A DNA stretch of 64,000 bases from Delftia tsuruhatensis (GCF_903815225.1 NZ_LR813084.1:248001-312000), one strand, 5' to 3'. Counted from the stretch's first letter, positions 1-8,627 are shown. Numbers and translations are program-made. The notes: a model not told the origin generated them from the letters alone.

Positions 1-507
1 CAACCCATAGACGACAAGGGCAACCACATCGCCATCACGGGGCGGGAGGGCGGCCTGATCGCCTGGATCCTGTCCAAGGTGAACATCGATCCCACCACCA
101 CCATCCGGGTGGGCGCCGAGCGCCTGGAGTTCAGCAGCGCCTCGCTGTCGGGCACCCAGTCCCGGCTGATTCCGCTGCAGGGCATCTGCTCGACCTACTA
201 CGGCTACCACAAGCCCTGGAAGGCCGCCCTGGGCATTGGCGCCCTTTCCCTGTTCATGGGTTCGTCCATGATGGCCCGCAGCTTCTCCGCCGGCCTGGTG
301 GTCATGCTGATCGGCTGGGCCATCGCCGCCCTGATCTACTTCCTGAACCGCACGCTGACGCTGGGCTTCATCGAAAACAGCGGCGTGGTCAACGGCATCC
401 AGTTCAAGCGCTCGGTGATCGAGAACCTGGACATCACGCAGGAGCAGGCCCGCCAGGTGTGCGAGCTGATGCAAAAGCTGATCGAGGCCAAGGAAAAGCG
501 GCTCTGA
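1..507 (+). CDS. Membrane protein of unknown function (5' end outside window)
   Basis: The frame is open from the first base of the window (it reads Q-P-I-D-D-K-G-N), so the gene begins upstream and only 168 C-terminal codons are visible. Two hydrophobic segments lie close together around visible residues 75-115 (LGIGALSLFMG and LVVMLIGWAIAALIYFL). They are followed by a soluble tail with a basic C-terminus. A GTG at 79 could be a start, but in-frame coding continues before it. I do not recognise the family. It converges on the thioesterase gene, and a GC-rich perfect palindrome separates the two. Confidence 0.7.
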   Translation, partial: QPIDDKGNHIAITGREGGLIAWILSKVNIDPTTTIRVGAERLEFSSASLSGTQSRLIPLQGICSTYYGYHKPWKAALGIGALSLFMGSSMMARSFSAGLVVMLIGWAIAALIYFLNRTLTLGFIENSGVVNGIQFKRSVIENLDITQEQARQVCELMQKLIEAKEKRL

Positions 508-513
508 CCCGGC

Positions 514-533
514 GGCGGCACGCGCGTGCCGCC
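514..533. terminator. 20-bp perfect palindrome between convergent genes
   Basis: Arms GGCGGCACGC and GCGTGCCGCC form a perfect self-complementary 20-mer between the stop at 507 and the convergent stop at 553. It would fold as a very stable hairpin but lacks a T tract on either side. A role as a weak or Rho-assisted bidirectional terminator is therefore inference from position. Confidence 0.4.
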
Positions 534-552
534 CGCCCTGGCGGCCCGGTGC

Positions 553-1005
553 TCAGGCCTGCGCCGGGCTGCGCGCCATCAGCTTGAACGTGCCCGTGGC
601 CAGGGCCACGAGCGTGCCGTCCTCGGCGCGCACCTCGCCGCGCGCAAAGCTGATCGATCGGCCGCGCCGCTCGCAATGCGCCGTGGCGATCAGGTCGCCG
701 CTGGCGGCCGAGACATAGTGCAGCGTCAGGTCGATGGTGGCCACGCCGAAGGCCGTGGGGTCGTGCGATCGGCAGGCCGAGGCCAGCGCGCAGTCCAGCA
801 GCGAGGCGATGGCGCCGCCGTGCACATCGCCGCGGCTGTTGGCCTGGTCCGCCTGGAAGCCCATGCGGATCTGGGCGCGGTCTTCGCCGATGCGTTCGCC
901 GCTGAGCTTCATGGCCCGCGCCATGGGCATGGGCAGGCCGAACAGGATGCCGGGCGCTTCGCCCGCGAAGGGGTTGGTCGGGTGTTCTTGGAGAGGTGTG
1001 TTCAT
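553..1005 (-). CDS. PaaI-family hotdog thioesterase
   Basis: A 150-residue single hotdog-fold protein of the PaaI/YdiI group, which hydrolyses acyl-CoA thioesters in the cytosol. The diagnostic stretch is SRGDVHGGAIASLLDCALA (around residues 57-75), where an N/S-x-x-G-x-x-HGG motif precedes the central helix. It is followed by strands ending in RRGRSISFARGEVRAEDG. The longest frame starts with TTG at 1035. I prefer ATG at 1005 (MNTPLQEHP), with ATG at 1017 as an alternative. It lies about 27 bp downstream of a Bug receptor gene on the same strand and is probably co-transcribed with it. The acyl-CoA substrate cannot be read from the sequence. Confidence 0.85.
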   Translation of the reverse strand: MNTPLQEHPTNPFAGEAPGILFGLPMPMARAMKLSGERIGEDRAQIRMGFQADQANSRGDVHGGAIASLLDCALASACRSHDPTAFGVATIDLTLHYVSAASGDLIATAHCERRGRSISFARGEVRAEDGTLVALATGTFKLMARSPAQA

Positions 1006-1031
1006 GCGGGCAATCATCGCATCGGCAGCGC

Positions 1032-2024
1032 TCAATCCACACGGGCTCCGGTCGATTTGACGACAGCGGCCCAGCGCGTGATTTCCTTGTCGATATGCGC
1101 CTGCAGCGCCTCGGGCGTGGAGCCCACGGGCTCGTAGCCGCCGGCGGCCAGCTGGGCCTGCAGCGCGGGCTGGCGCAGGGCGGCGGCGATCTCGCGGCTC
1201 AGGCGCCCGGTGACTTCGGGTGGCGTGCCTGCCGGCGCGATCAGCGCGTACCAGCCGGTCACGTCGAAGCCTGCGATGCCCTGCTCCTGGATGGTGGCCA
1301 CCTCGGGCGCCAGTGCCGAGCGCCGGGGGCTGGTGACGGCCAGCGCCTGCATGCGCCCGCTGCGGATGTGCGGCATGGAGGTGGAGATGCTGTCGAAGGT
1401 CAGGTCGATGTCGGCGGCCAGCATGGCGTTGACCACGCCCGCGCTGCCCTTGTAGGGCACATGGGTCATGCGCACGCCCGCCATGCTGGCGAAGTACTCG
1501 GCCGCCAGGTGGCCGGTGTTGCCGTTGCCCGCCGATCCGAAGGTGAGCTTGCCGGGGCTGGCCTTGGCGGCCTGTATGAGCTCCTGGATGTTCTTCGCGG
1601 GCAGCTTGCCGCTGGCCGCGACGACCATGGGCAGGTTGGCCACCAGGGACACGGGGGCGAAGTCGCGGCGCGTGTCATAGGGAAGCTTGGGGTAGAGGCT
1701 GTCGTTGATGGCGTGGGCGGCCAGCACCATGAGCACGGTGTAGCCGTCGGGCCTGGCGCGCGCCACGTACTGCGAGGCCAGCGTGCCGCCCGCGCCCGGC
1801 TTGTACTCGAGCACCACGGGCTGGCCCAGCTGCTGCTGCAATTGCACGGCCAGCGGGCGGCCCAGCAGGTCGGCGCTGCCGCCGGGCGGATAGGGGATGA
1901 CCAGCTGTATGGGCTTGGCGGGCCAGGCCTCGGCGGCCCGGGCCGCGGGCAGGGTGGCTGCGCAAAGGGCGCTGGCGGCCAGGGCCAGGCAGGTCAGCAT
2001 GCGGCGGCGTGTGGACAGGGGCAT
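1032..2024 (-). CDS. Tripartite tricarboxylate transporter substrate-binding protein (Bug family)
   Basis: A 330-residue periplasmic solute receptor of the Bug/TctC family. It has a cleavable signal peptide (RRRMLTCLALAASALCAATL, then Ala-rich to about residue 30). The family start WPAKPIQLVIPYPPGGSAD follows at about 33-51. The ligand-loop signatures RARPDGYTVL, FGSAGNGNTGHLAAE and HVPYKGSAGV are also present. Such receptors normally deliver carboxylates or amides to a TctAB membrane pair, but no tctA/tctB gene lies nearby. It is tandem with a second, non-identical Bug gene upstream and is followed by the thioesterase. The ligand is unknown. Confidence 0.9.
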   Translation of the reverse strand: MPLSTRRRMLTCLALAASALCAATLPAARAAEAWPAKPIQLVIPYPPGGSADLLGRPLAVQLQQQLGQPVVLEYKPGAGGTLASQYVARARPDGYTVLMVLAAHAINDSLYPKLPYDTRRDFAPVSLVANLPMVVAASGKLPAKNIQELIQAAKASPGKLTFGSAGNGNTGHLAAEYFASMAGVRMTHVPYKGSAGVVNAMLAADIDLTFDSISTSMPHIRSGRMQALAVTSPRRSALAPEVATIQEQGIAGFDVTGWYALIAPAGTPPEVTGRLSREIAAALRQPALQAQLAAGGYEPVGSTPEALQAHIDKEITRWAAVVKSTGARVD

Positions 2025-2075
2025 GGCGTGCTCGCGGTGGATGAAGAGGAGAGGGCGGGGGGGGGGCGACCGTGC

Positions 2076-3035
2076 CTATTCGAGCGACAGGCCGGCGGCC
2101 TTCACGATCTGGGCCCAGCGCTGGCGCTCCTGGGCGATGAAGGCGTCGTACTCTGCCGGCGTCTCGCCGCCGGGCACGCCGCCGAGGTCGGCGAAGCGCT
2201 GGCGCACGTCGTGCGTCTGCATGGCGCGGCGGGCGGACTGCTGGATGCGCTCGACCACGGCATCGGGCGTGCCGGCCGGCGCCAGCAGTCCGAACCAGGC
2301 CGTGACCTGCATGGGCACGCCGGACTCGGCCATGGTCGGCACCTCGGGCAGCTGGGCCGAGCGCGTGGCGCTGGTGATGGCCAGCGCGCGGAACTTGCCG
2401 GCCTTGATGTGGGGCATGGAGCTGGGCAGGTTGTCGATCATGTAGTCCACCTGCTGGCCCAGCAGCGCGGTCACGGCGGGCGCGGCGCCGGGAAAAGGCA
2501 CGAGCGTGACCTCGATGCCGGCCTTCTGGCGGAACATCTCCGAAGACATGTGGGGCGACTGGCCCACGCCCGAGGTGGAGACATTCAGGCGACGTGTCTT
2601 CGCCAGCGCCACCAGCTCGCCCACGCTGCGCACGGGCGAGTCCGCATGGACCACGAGGATGTTGGGCACGGAAATCACGTTGGTGATGCCGCGAAGATCG
2701 TTTTCCTTGTAGCTGAGCTGCCTGTACAGGCTGAAATTGATGGCCACCGGGCCGATGTTGCCCATCAGCAGCGTGTAGCCATCGGGCCTGGCGCGCGCCA
2801 CCTGCGCCGTGCCGATGGAGCCCCCGCCCCCGCCCTTGTTCTCCACCACCACCGAAGTGCCCAGATCCTTGCCCATCTTCTCGGCCAGCACGCGCGCCGC
2901 GATGTCCGTGGTGCCGCCCGCAGCGGCCGGCACGATGAGGGTGATCGGCCGTTCAGGCCAGGCAGCCGCCAGCGTGGCGCAGGGGGCGCAAGTCAGGGCG
3001 GCCAGCAGGGCCAGCAGGCTGCGGCGGACAGTCAT
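2076..3035 (-). CDS. Tripartite tricarboxylate transporter substrate-binding protein (Bug family)
   Basis: A 319-residue Bug receptor with a signal peptide (SLLALLAALTCAPCATLAAA) and the family motifs WPERPITLIVPAAAGGTTD, VVVENKGGGGGSIG, ARARPDGYTLLMG and TLVPFPGAAPAVT. The longest frame opens at a TTG (3062). ATG at 3035 (MTVRRSLL) gives the better signal peptide. It lies 51 bp upstream of the neighbouring Bug gene on the same strand, so the two probably share a transcript. They differ clearly in sequence (for example AAGGTTD here against PPGGSAD there), so this is not a recent duplication. Confidence 0.9.
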   Translation of the reverse strand: MTVRRSLLALLAALTCAPCATLAAAWPERPITLIVPAAAGGTTDIAARVLAEKMGKDLGTSVVVENKGGGGGSIGTAQVARARPDGYTLLMGNIGPVAINFSLYRQLSYKENDLRGITNVISVPNILVVHADSPVRSVGELVALAKTRRLNVSTSGVGQSPHMSSEMFRQKAGIEVTLVPFPGAAPAVTALLGQQVDYMIDNLPSSMPHIKAGKFRALAITSATRSAQLPEVPTMAESGVPMQVTAWFGLLAPAGTPDAVVERIQQSARRAMQTHDVRQRFADLGGVPGGETPAEYDAFIAQERQRWAQIVKAAGLSLE

Positions 3036-3188
3036 GGGCAGTCTCCGTTTCACTGCCCCCAACGATAGAAACCCCGGCGCCCCAGGGCACCAGGGTTTGA
3101 CTGGAGAGCCGCTTCGCCATTCGCAAACCCGTGCTTAGGCCCCCTGGAACGCGTGCTAACCCGTTGCCGAAAAAGCAGTCACAAGAAA

Positions 3189-3208
3189 AAAGGCGCCGAG
3201 GCGCCTTT
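3189..3208 (-). terminator. Rho-independent terminator of gdhA
   Basis: A perfect hairpin AAAGGCGCC-GA-GGCGCCTTT. On the minus strand it is followed by a run of six T, and it lies downstream of the gdhA stop at 3371. It therefore terminates the leftward gdhA transcript. The 3063-3188 interval to its left is the 5' region of the next leftward gene, and I see no other feature there. Confidence 0.75.
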
Positions 3209-3240
3209 CATCATCTGCGTAGTGCACAGCGCCAAAAGCT

Positions 3241-3370
3241 GGCGCGGCCCAAGTCAGGGACACCGAGCAAGGGCCTACGCCGGCCGCGCCGCCCCGCCGC
3301 GAGGGTGTCGTCCCCCTCCCTTGCGAAGCAAGCAGAGAGGGGGAAGGCGCGTCAGCGCCTCAGGGGGTGA
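3241..3370 (-). repeat. Dispersed intergenic repeat, copy A (abuts gdhA stop)
   Basis: Read on the minus strand it starts immediately after the gdhA TGA with CCCCCTGAGGCGC. A CGCGCC-containing arm, TTCCCCCTCTC, an AGCAAGGGAGGGGGACGAC-like block and finally GGGCCGCGCC follow. The same ordered blocks recur at 55860-55972 and, shorter, at 46958-47055, each directly after a stop codon. It contains several inverted segments and has no coding potential. Confidence 0.7.
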
Positions 3371-4675
3371 TCAAGGATACAGTCCGCGCATCTCGCGGGC
3401 ATGCAGGATGCGCTGGCAGGCCACGATGAAGGTGGCGGTGCGCAGCGTCACGCCGTGCTGCTGGGCCACCTGCCAGATTGCCGCGAAGGCGTCCTGCATG
3501 ATGCGCACCAGGCGGGCGTTGATCTCGTCCTCGCTCCAGAAGAAGCTGGAGAAGTCCTGCACCCATTCGAAGTAGCTCACCGTCACGCCGCCGGCATTGG
3601 CCAGCACGTCGGGCAGCACCAGCACGCCCTTGTCGGTCAGGATGTCGTCGGCCTCGGTGGTGGTCGGGCCGTTGGCGCCCTCGATCACCATCTTGGCCTT
3701 GATCTTGCCGGCGTTGTCCTTGGTGATCTGGCCTTCCAGGGCCGCGGGGATCAGGATGTCGCAGTCCACGGCCCAGAAGTCGGCCGCGTCCATGGCCTCG
3801 GCGCCGGCGAAGCCGCCCACCCCGCCCTTGGCGGCCACATGGGCCAGCAGGGCCGGCACGTCCAGGCCGCTGGCGTTGTGGATGGTGCCGGTGTGGTCCT
3901 GCACGGCCACGACCTTGGCGCCCGCGTCGGCGAACAGCTTGCCGGCCGTGCCGCCCACGTTGCCGAAGCCCTGCACGGCGATGCGCGCGCCTTCGACCGC
4001 CAGTCCGGTCAGCTTGGCCGCTTCCACGCCCACGGTGAACACGCCGCGGCCGGTGGCCTCGACGCGGCCCAGCGAGCCGCCCAGGTCCACGGGCTTGCCG
4101 GTGACCACGCCGGTGGCGGTGGCGCCGGTGTTCATGGAGTAGGTGTCCATCATCCAGGACATGATCTGGCCGTTCGTGTTCACGTCCGGCGCGGGGATGT
4201 CCTTGGAGGGGCCGATCAGCAGGCCGATCTCGCTGGTATAGCGGCGCGTCAGGCGCTCCAGTTCACCGCGCGACAGCGTCTTGGGGTCGACGCGGATGCC
4301 GCCCTTGGCGCCGCCGTAGGGCACGTTGACGGCGGCGTTCTTCACCGACATCCAGGCCGACAGGGCCATCACTTCGGACAGGGTCACGTCCTGGTGGAAG
4401 CGCACGCCGCCCTTGCCGGGGCCACGGCTCAGGTTGTGCTGCACGCGGTAGCCTTCGTAGTGGGCGATGGTGCCGTTGTCCAGCTCGATCGGCACGTCGA
4501 CGATGAGGATGCGCTTGGGGCGCTTGAGGGTCTCGACCCAGCGGGCCAGGTGGCCCAGGTAGGGCGTGACGCGGTCGACCTGCTGCAGGTAGTTGCCCCA
4601 GGGGCCGAGGTGGTCGGCCTGCAGGTAGGATGGGATGGCGTGTTGGGGAATTCCGGCCGAAGCGGCTTGCTGCAT
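3371..4675 (-). CDS. gdhA: Glutamate dehydrogenase (Glu/Leu/Phe/Val dehydrogenase family)
   Basis: A 434-residue enzyme that interconverts glutamate with 2-oxoglutarate plus ammonia, linking nitrogen and carbon metabolism in the cytosol. The N-terminal dimerisation/substrate domain carries [13 protein letters not shown] and the catalytic lysine in PYGGAKGG (about Lys124). The C-terminal Rossmann domain has VQGFGNVGG and then AAL and EGANGPTT motifs. The usual hexameric GDH length is met. The frame can start at a TTG (4690), but ATG at 4675 (MQQAASAG) is preceded by GGA at suitable spacing. Cofactor preference cannot be fixed by eye. It is divergent from the hydratase gene, and the shared gap holds an inverted repeat. 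Confidence 0.95.
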   Translation of the reverse strand: MQQAASAGIPQHAIPSYLQADHLGPWGNYLQQVDRVTPYLGHLARWVETLKRPKRILIVDVPIELDNGTIAHYEGYRVQHNLSRGPGKGGVRFHQDVTLSEVMALSAWMSVKNAAVNVPYGGAKGGIRVDPKTLSRGELERLTRRYTSEIGLLIGPSKDIPAPDVNTNGQIMSWMMDTYSMNTGATATGVVTGKPVDLGGSLGRVEATGRGVFTVGVEAAKLTGLAVEGARIAVQGFGNVGGTAGKLFADAGAKVVAVQDHTGTIHNASGLDVPALLAHVAAKGGVGGFAGAEAMDAADFWAVDCDILIPAALEGQITKDNAGKIKAKMVIEGANGPTTTEADDILTDKGVLVLPDVLANAGGVTVSYFEWVQDFSSFFWSEDEINARLVRIMQDAFAAIWQVAQQHGVTLRTATFIVACQRILHAREMRGLYP

Positions 4676-4757
4676 GGTGAATCCATACAAAGTTGATCTG
4701 AGGGTTTCAGCTTATTCCTGCGGCTTTTTGCTGTCCAACGCCTTATGCGCGAGTGCC

Positions 4758-4776
4758 TTATGCATTTGTTGCATAA
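4758..4776. promoter_or_regulatory. Inverted repeat in the gdhA/hydratase divergent region
   Basis: Perfect arms TTATGCA and TGCATAA separated by TTTGT, with a further TTATGC half-site at 4743-4748. It lies between the divergent starts at 4675 and 4847. The size and symmetry suit a dimeric transcription factor, but the regulator is not identifiable from this window. Confidence 0.45.
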
Positions 4777-4846
4777 CCATGGGATCGCCTTGTCCGACGC
4801 ACAATCGGGGCCGTTTCCCAACCCACGAATCGACGAGAAAAGTCCC

Positions 4847-5665
4847 ATGACGACCCCGCCCCGCACCCCCATAGCTCTGGCCCATGCGCTGCTGCAGGCC
4901 CGCCACGGCGGAGAATTGCTCGACGCCGATGATTGGGCGGATGCCGTGCGCACATCGGCCGACGCCGCGGCCGTGCAGGCGGCCATGGCCCCTGCGCTGG
5001 GCTGGCGTGTGGCCGGCCGGGAGCATGCCCCGGGTCGCGTGCCCGGCTACTGGAAATCCGGCGCACCGCGCCGTGACGCAGCCCTGGCCCATGCGCCGCT
5101 GCCCGAGGATGGCGTGTGGGCCAGCCCTTCGGTGGCCGGCGGCGTGCCGCTGCACCTGCGCGGCATCGAGGCCGAGATCGCGCTGCGCCTGGGCCGGGAT
5201 GTGACGGCCGAGACGGCGGCCGCGCTGCAGCCGGGCGAGGGCCTGGCATTGATCGACGGCATCACGGCCGCCATCGAGGTGGTGGATACGCGCTGGCGCC
5301 AGCATCTGAAGGCGCCGCCGCTGCTGCTGGCCGCCGATGGCCTGTGCCATGGGGCGCTGGTGCTGGGGCCCTGGCAGGATGCCGCGCGGCTGTTGCCGAG
5401 CACGCAACCCCGGGACTGGTCTTCCCAGGTCTGCCGGCTGCGCGTGGGCGCGGGGCCCGAGCAGGTCTTCACGGGAACGCACCCGCTGGGCGATCCGCTG
5501 TGGCCGCTGGCCGGCTGGCTGCAGGAGCTGGTGCGCCGCTACGGCAGCGTGCCCGCTGGCACGGTGGTGACCACGGGCACCTGGAATGGACTGGCATTCG
5601 CCCAGGCGGGAGACCTGGTGGTGGCGCAACTGGAGGGGATTGCCGAGGCCAGCCTCCAGCTGTGA
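4847..5665 (+). CDS. 2-keto-4-pentenoate hydratase / fumarylacetoacetate hydrolase-family protein
   Basis: A 272-residue cytosolic enzyme of the MhpD-like branch of the FAH superfamily. These enzymes act on 2-oxo acids in meta-cleavage and related pathways using a metal held by Glu/Glu/Asp. The candidate ligands are visible as GIEAEIALRLGRDV (Glu108, Glu110) and AAIEVVDTRW (Glu144, Asp147). The C-terminus has the usual TGTWNGLAFAQAGD segment, which matches the family TG-x-G-x-A/P region. The frame extends upstream to 4745, but ATG 4847 gives the normal family length. No other meta-cleavage genes are nearby, so the true substrate is open. Confidence 0.8.
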   Translation: MTTPPRTPIALAHALLQARHGGELLDADDWADAVRTSADAAAVQAAMAPALGWRVAGREHAPGRVPGYWKSGAPRRDAALAHAPLPEDGVWASPSVAGGVPLHLRGIEAEIALRLGRDVTAETAAALQPGEGLALIDGITAAIEVVDTRWRQHLKAPPLLLAADGLCHGALVLGPWQDAARLLPSTQPRDWSSQVCRLRVGAGPEQVFTGTHPLGDPLWPLAGWLQELVRRYGSVPAGTVVTTGTWNGLAFAQAGDLVVAQLEGIAEASLQL

Positions 5666-5669
5666 GGCA

Positions 5670-6542
5670 TCAACTGATCCTGTAATCCTTGAGCGCGGGG
5701 TCGCCGGCCGGAAAGCGCAGGTCCAGGTTGCGCAGCACCTCGCGCAGCAAGGTGGCGATCATGAGGTTGCGGTGCGTCTTGGAGTCGGCCGGAACGATGG
5801 TCCAGGGCGCCCAGGGCGTGTGCGTGGCGCCCAGCAACTGGCTGTAGGCCTGCTGGTAGTCCTTCCACTGCGCGCGCACCTTCATGTCGTTCTCATCGAA
5901 CTTCCAGTGCTTGGCCGGGTCGTCCAGGCGTTCCTGCAGGCGCGCGCGCTGCTCGTCCGAACTGATGTGCAGCAGGAACTTGACGACCACGGTGCCGGTC
6001 TCGGCGAGCATGCGCTCGAAGTCGTTGATGTGGGCAAAGCGCTGGCGCTGCTGTTCGGGCGTGATCCAGCCGTTGACCACGGGAACGAGCACATCCTCGT
6101 AGTGGCTGCGGTTGAATACCGTGATCTCGCCCGCGCCGGGCACGCGCTGGTGGATGCGCCACAGGTAGTCATGCGCGCGTTCTGCCTCGGTGGGCGCCTT
6201 CCAGCCCACGGCGTTCACGCCCAGCGCGCTCATGCGGCCGAAGACACCTCGGATGGTGCCGTCCTTGCCCGCCGTGTCCGTGCCCTGGAGCACGACCAGC
6301 AGCTTGAAGCGCCGGTCGGCGTACAGCAGGTTCTGCAGCGCATCCAGCTCTTCGGCCAGCGCCTCGACGGCCGCCTTGTCCTCGGCCTTGCCGTTGCCAT
6401 TGGAAAAGGGCTTGGCGCCCGGGTCGAAGTCGGACAGGGCGATGGGTTTGTCCTTGTCGGACCTGGCGCCGCGGGGCTGCCACTGTTCCCACAGTTTTTG
6501 CAATGCCGCATCGCGGCTGGTGAAAGGCGTGGAGGCGTCCAT
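5670..6542 (-). CDS. Polyphosphate kinase 2 family protein
   Basis: A 290-residue single-domain PPK2. These P-loop kinases transfer phosphate between polyphosphate and nucleotides (AMP, ADP or GDP, depending on class). The Walker A region is QGTDTAGKDGTIRGVF (about residues 86-101). The lid/Walker B region includes VFNRSHYEDVLVPVV (142-156) and the C-terminal WTIVPADSKTHRN (247-259), all characteristic of the family. ATG 6542 (MDASTPFTSR) is chosen over the longer frame because the upstream residues are low-complexity. Subclass, and hence preferred acceptor, is not assigned. It converges on the hydratase gene with 4 bp between stops. Confidence 0.9.
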   Translation of the reverse strand: MDASTPFTSRDAALQKLWEQWQPRGARSDKDKPIALSDFDPGAKPFSNGNGKAEDKAAVEALAEELDALQNLLYADRRFKLLVVLQGTDTAGKDGTIRGVFGRMSALGVNAVGWKAPTEAERAHDYLWRIHQRVPGAGEITVFNRSHYEDVLVPVVNGWITPEQQRQRFAHINDFERMLAETGTVVVKFLLHISSDEQRARLQERLDDPAKHWKFDENDMKVRAQWKDYQQAYSQLLGATHTPWAPWTIVPADSKTHRNLMIATLLREVLRNLDLRFPAGDPALKDYRIS

Positions 6543-6570
6543 GAGGGTCGAGGCTGGAGGGTTGGAGACT

Positions 6571-6981
6571 TCAGGGCTGGGCGCGTATGGATTGCACCTG
6601 CAGTGTCGCGGGTGCCATCGAGGACGCCGCACCCGCGGCCGGTGCGGGGCCGGGCAGGCCCTGCACCTCCACGTTCTGCCGCTGCCACTGCGCGATCTGC
6701 TCGGCGCTCAGGCCGTGCAATTGCCAGGCCTGGCCCGAGGCGGTCTGCAGCACGGGCTGCTCATGGGGGGCATTGCCGCGCAGCACCAGCCGGCCCTGGA
6801 GGGTCAGAGGCTGGCCGGCCTGTGGCTGCTGGACGCCGGCAGCGGCCGGGGGCGCTGCGGGCCCGGACGGGTGCTGCGGGGCGGCACAGGCGCTGGCCAG
6901 CAGCGCGAGGCTGGCTGCCAGCAGCAAAGGCGTGGCCCGGTGTGCGGGGCCCGAGGGGGTCATTGGGATCATGGTCGTCAT
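6571..6981 (-). CDS. Small lipoprotein of unknown function
   Basis: A 136-residue exported protein. A hydrophobic signal (ATPLLLAASLALLASAC, about 16-32) ends in a lipobox-like ASAC with Cys32 as the predicted lipidated residue. A Pro/Ala-rich linker follows (33-55), then a small domain of about 80 residues containing LTLQGRLVLRGNAPHEQPVL and WQLHGLSAEQIAQWQRQNVE. That domain looks beta-rich, like small OB-type or copper-resistance lipoproteins, but I cannot assign it. Its ATG overlaps the stop of the metallopeptidase gene (ATGA at 6978-6981), so the two are probably translationally coupled. Confidence 0.7.
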   Translation of the reverse strand: MTTMIPMTPSGPAHRATPLLLAASLALLASACAAPQHPSGPAAPPAAAGVQQPQAGQPLTLQGRLVLRGNAPHEQPVLQTASGQAWQLHGLSAEQIAQWQRQNVEVQGLPGPAPAAGAASSMAPATLQVQSIRAQP

Positions 6982-8627
6982 TGCACGATGGCGGTGAGGG
7001 TGGTGCCTGCGGGGACGCGCAGCTGCTCCTGGTACAGGCCCTGGGCATCGGGCTGGCGCACGAAGGGGAAATGGCCGCGGGCCGCGAGCTGCGAGGGCAC
7101 GGTGGTGGGCAGGCGGCGCGTGGCGGCATACCGCTGGCCTTCGATGGCCACCAGCGAGAAGCCCTGGTCCGTGCGTGCGGGCCAGCCATAGCCGGCAGGA
7201 CCGCTCGATGGCAGCAGGGCGATGTTGGAGCCCCAGCGCTGCAGCGTGACGGGCAGCGAGGGGCCGCCGGCCTGCGCGATGGCATTGCCGAGCACCTGCA
7301 GCGAGTCCGTGGACGAGGTGTTCCTCAGCAGTTGCTGGTAGAAGCCCACGCCATGCTGGCGCAGCAGATAGGCACCCAGGCTGCCCGTGATGTTGTAGCC
7401 GAAGCAGGTGGCATTCACGTCGCCGGACCAGCTGGCCAGGTCGCAATTGAAGCCGGGCTTGGACATCCAGCCGGTGATCCGGCCGTCACGCATGGGGTTG
7501 GTGCCGGGCGTGAGCCGGTCTGCAAGGATGTCTTCCGACATCAGCGCCGACATCTCCTCCAGGAAGGTGTCGAACATGTAGTTCGCTCCCTTGAGTGCGC
7601 CGCGCTGGTAGAAGTTGATCATGTGGATGAACTCGTGGGACAGCGTGCTGATCTGCGTCGTCAGCCCGTTGGCGCCACCCAGGTACAGCGTTTCCGTGTC
7701 CATGTAGAACGACAGGGACTCGTTGCTGTACTGGAATTGCGCATCACCGGGCTGGCGCTTGAAGTTGTTCACGGCCCAGAAGTAGCCCAGCAGGCCATAG
7801 GGCTGGTTGTCGGGCGTGAAGTTCACGAAAACGATGTCGATGGGCTGGTCTGCCGCGATCAGCTCGCCGTGGGTGTGGGCGCCCCAGGGCTGGCCGGCCA
7901 GTCCCGTGACCAGGGTGTGCACGGAATCGGGCCCGTTGGCAAAGCGCTGGATGACGGTGTCCAGCAAGGCATCACTGACCTTGGTGCTGCCGTACTCGCT
8001 GTCTTCCAGCCACAGGTTGATCGTGCGGGTTCCGCCAGGCGTGGCCGCCGTGGCCTGGCGCCGCAGCGTGGCGCTGCGCATCTCCATCACGGGGCTTTCG
8101 GTGTTGACGTACCAGTTGCGCTGGCTGCCCACCGGCAGCACGGCGGCTGCCAGGGCACGCGAGGGTTGCACGCTCTGGCCGGCTGCGGGTGCTGGCAGGT
8201 CGGGCTTGAAATCCCGTACGCGCTGGGGGATCCGGTTGACCAGTTGCTCGGCGCCCAGCGACTGCTGCGCCTCGATGGTCCGGGTCGAGGGGGTGGGCGC
8301 CGTGAGCGTGATCGGGGGCATGGCCACCGCGGCATCGCCCGTGTTGGTGTAGATCAGTGTCACGGGCCTGGTGCCCAGGTTGCGCAAGCCCACGGCCACG
8401 GGCTGCTCCGCCGTGGTCGTGTTGGTGTAGCTCCAGACGCCGACGCCCTGGCCGGCATAGGTGGTGGCGTCGGTGGCGCCGCATGAGGCCCCCGCGCAGG
8501 CAACTGCCAGCTGCGTGCTGACGGAGTCGCCGGGCGATGCGCCTCCACCCCCGCCGCCGCATCCGGCCAGGCCCGTCCCCAGCGCCAGTACAGCAAGGGC
8601 CTTGGCCCACAAATGGTCTACAAGCAT
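6978..8627 (-). CDS. M30 (hyicolysin-like) zinc metallopeptidase lipoprotein
   Basis: A 549-residue secreted lipoprotein. The signal peptide ends in a canonical lipobox, L-A-G-C at 20-23, followed by a poly-Gly linker and an immunoglobulin-like N-terminal segment. The catalytic part carries TLSHEFIHMINF with zinc ligands His331 and His335 and catalytic Glu332. A conserved downstream acidic helix, MFDTFLEEMSALMSED (Glu357/358), could give the third ligand as in M30/gluzincin peptidases. The start at 8627 is preceded by AAGAGGAAT, a good ribosome-binding site, and gives the lipoprotein N-terminus. It would sit on the outer membrane or periplasmic face. The substrate is unknown. Confidence 0.82.
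   Translation of the reverse strand: MLVDHLWAKALAVLALGTGLAGCGGGGGGASPGDSVSTQLAVACAGASCGATDATTYAGQGVGVWSYTNTTTAEQPVAVGLRNLGTRPVTLIYTNTGDAAVAMPPITLTAPTPSTRTIEAQQSLGAEQLVNRIPQRVRDFKPDLPAPAAGQSVQPSRALAAAVLPVGSQRNWYVNTESPVMEMRSATLRRQATAATPGGTRTINLWLEDSEYGSTKVSDALLDTVIQRFANGPDSVHTLVTGLAGQPWGAHTHGELIAADQPIDIVFVNFTPDNQPYGLLGYFWAVNNFKRQPGDAQFQYSNESLSFYMDTETLYLGGANGLTTQISTLSHEFIHMINFYQRGALKGANYMFDTFLEEMSALMSEDILADRLTPGTNPMRDGRITGWMSKPGFNCDLASWSGDVNATCFGYNITGSLGAYLLRQHGVGFYQQLLRNTSSTDSLQVLGNAIAQAGGPSLPVTLQRWGSNIALLPSSGPAGYGWPARTDQGFSLVAIEGQRYAATRRLPTTVPSQLAARGHFPFVRQPDAQGLYQEQLRVPAGTTLTAIVQ

Noticed and set aside
996..3068. Long open frame antisense to the two Bug genes (about 690 codons)
   Set aside because: Gly/Arg/His-rich composition with no domain. 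It mirrors the third-codon GC bias of the real leftward genes, which have signal peptides and family motifs.
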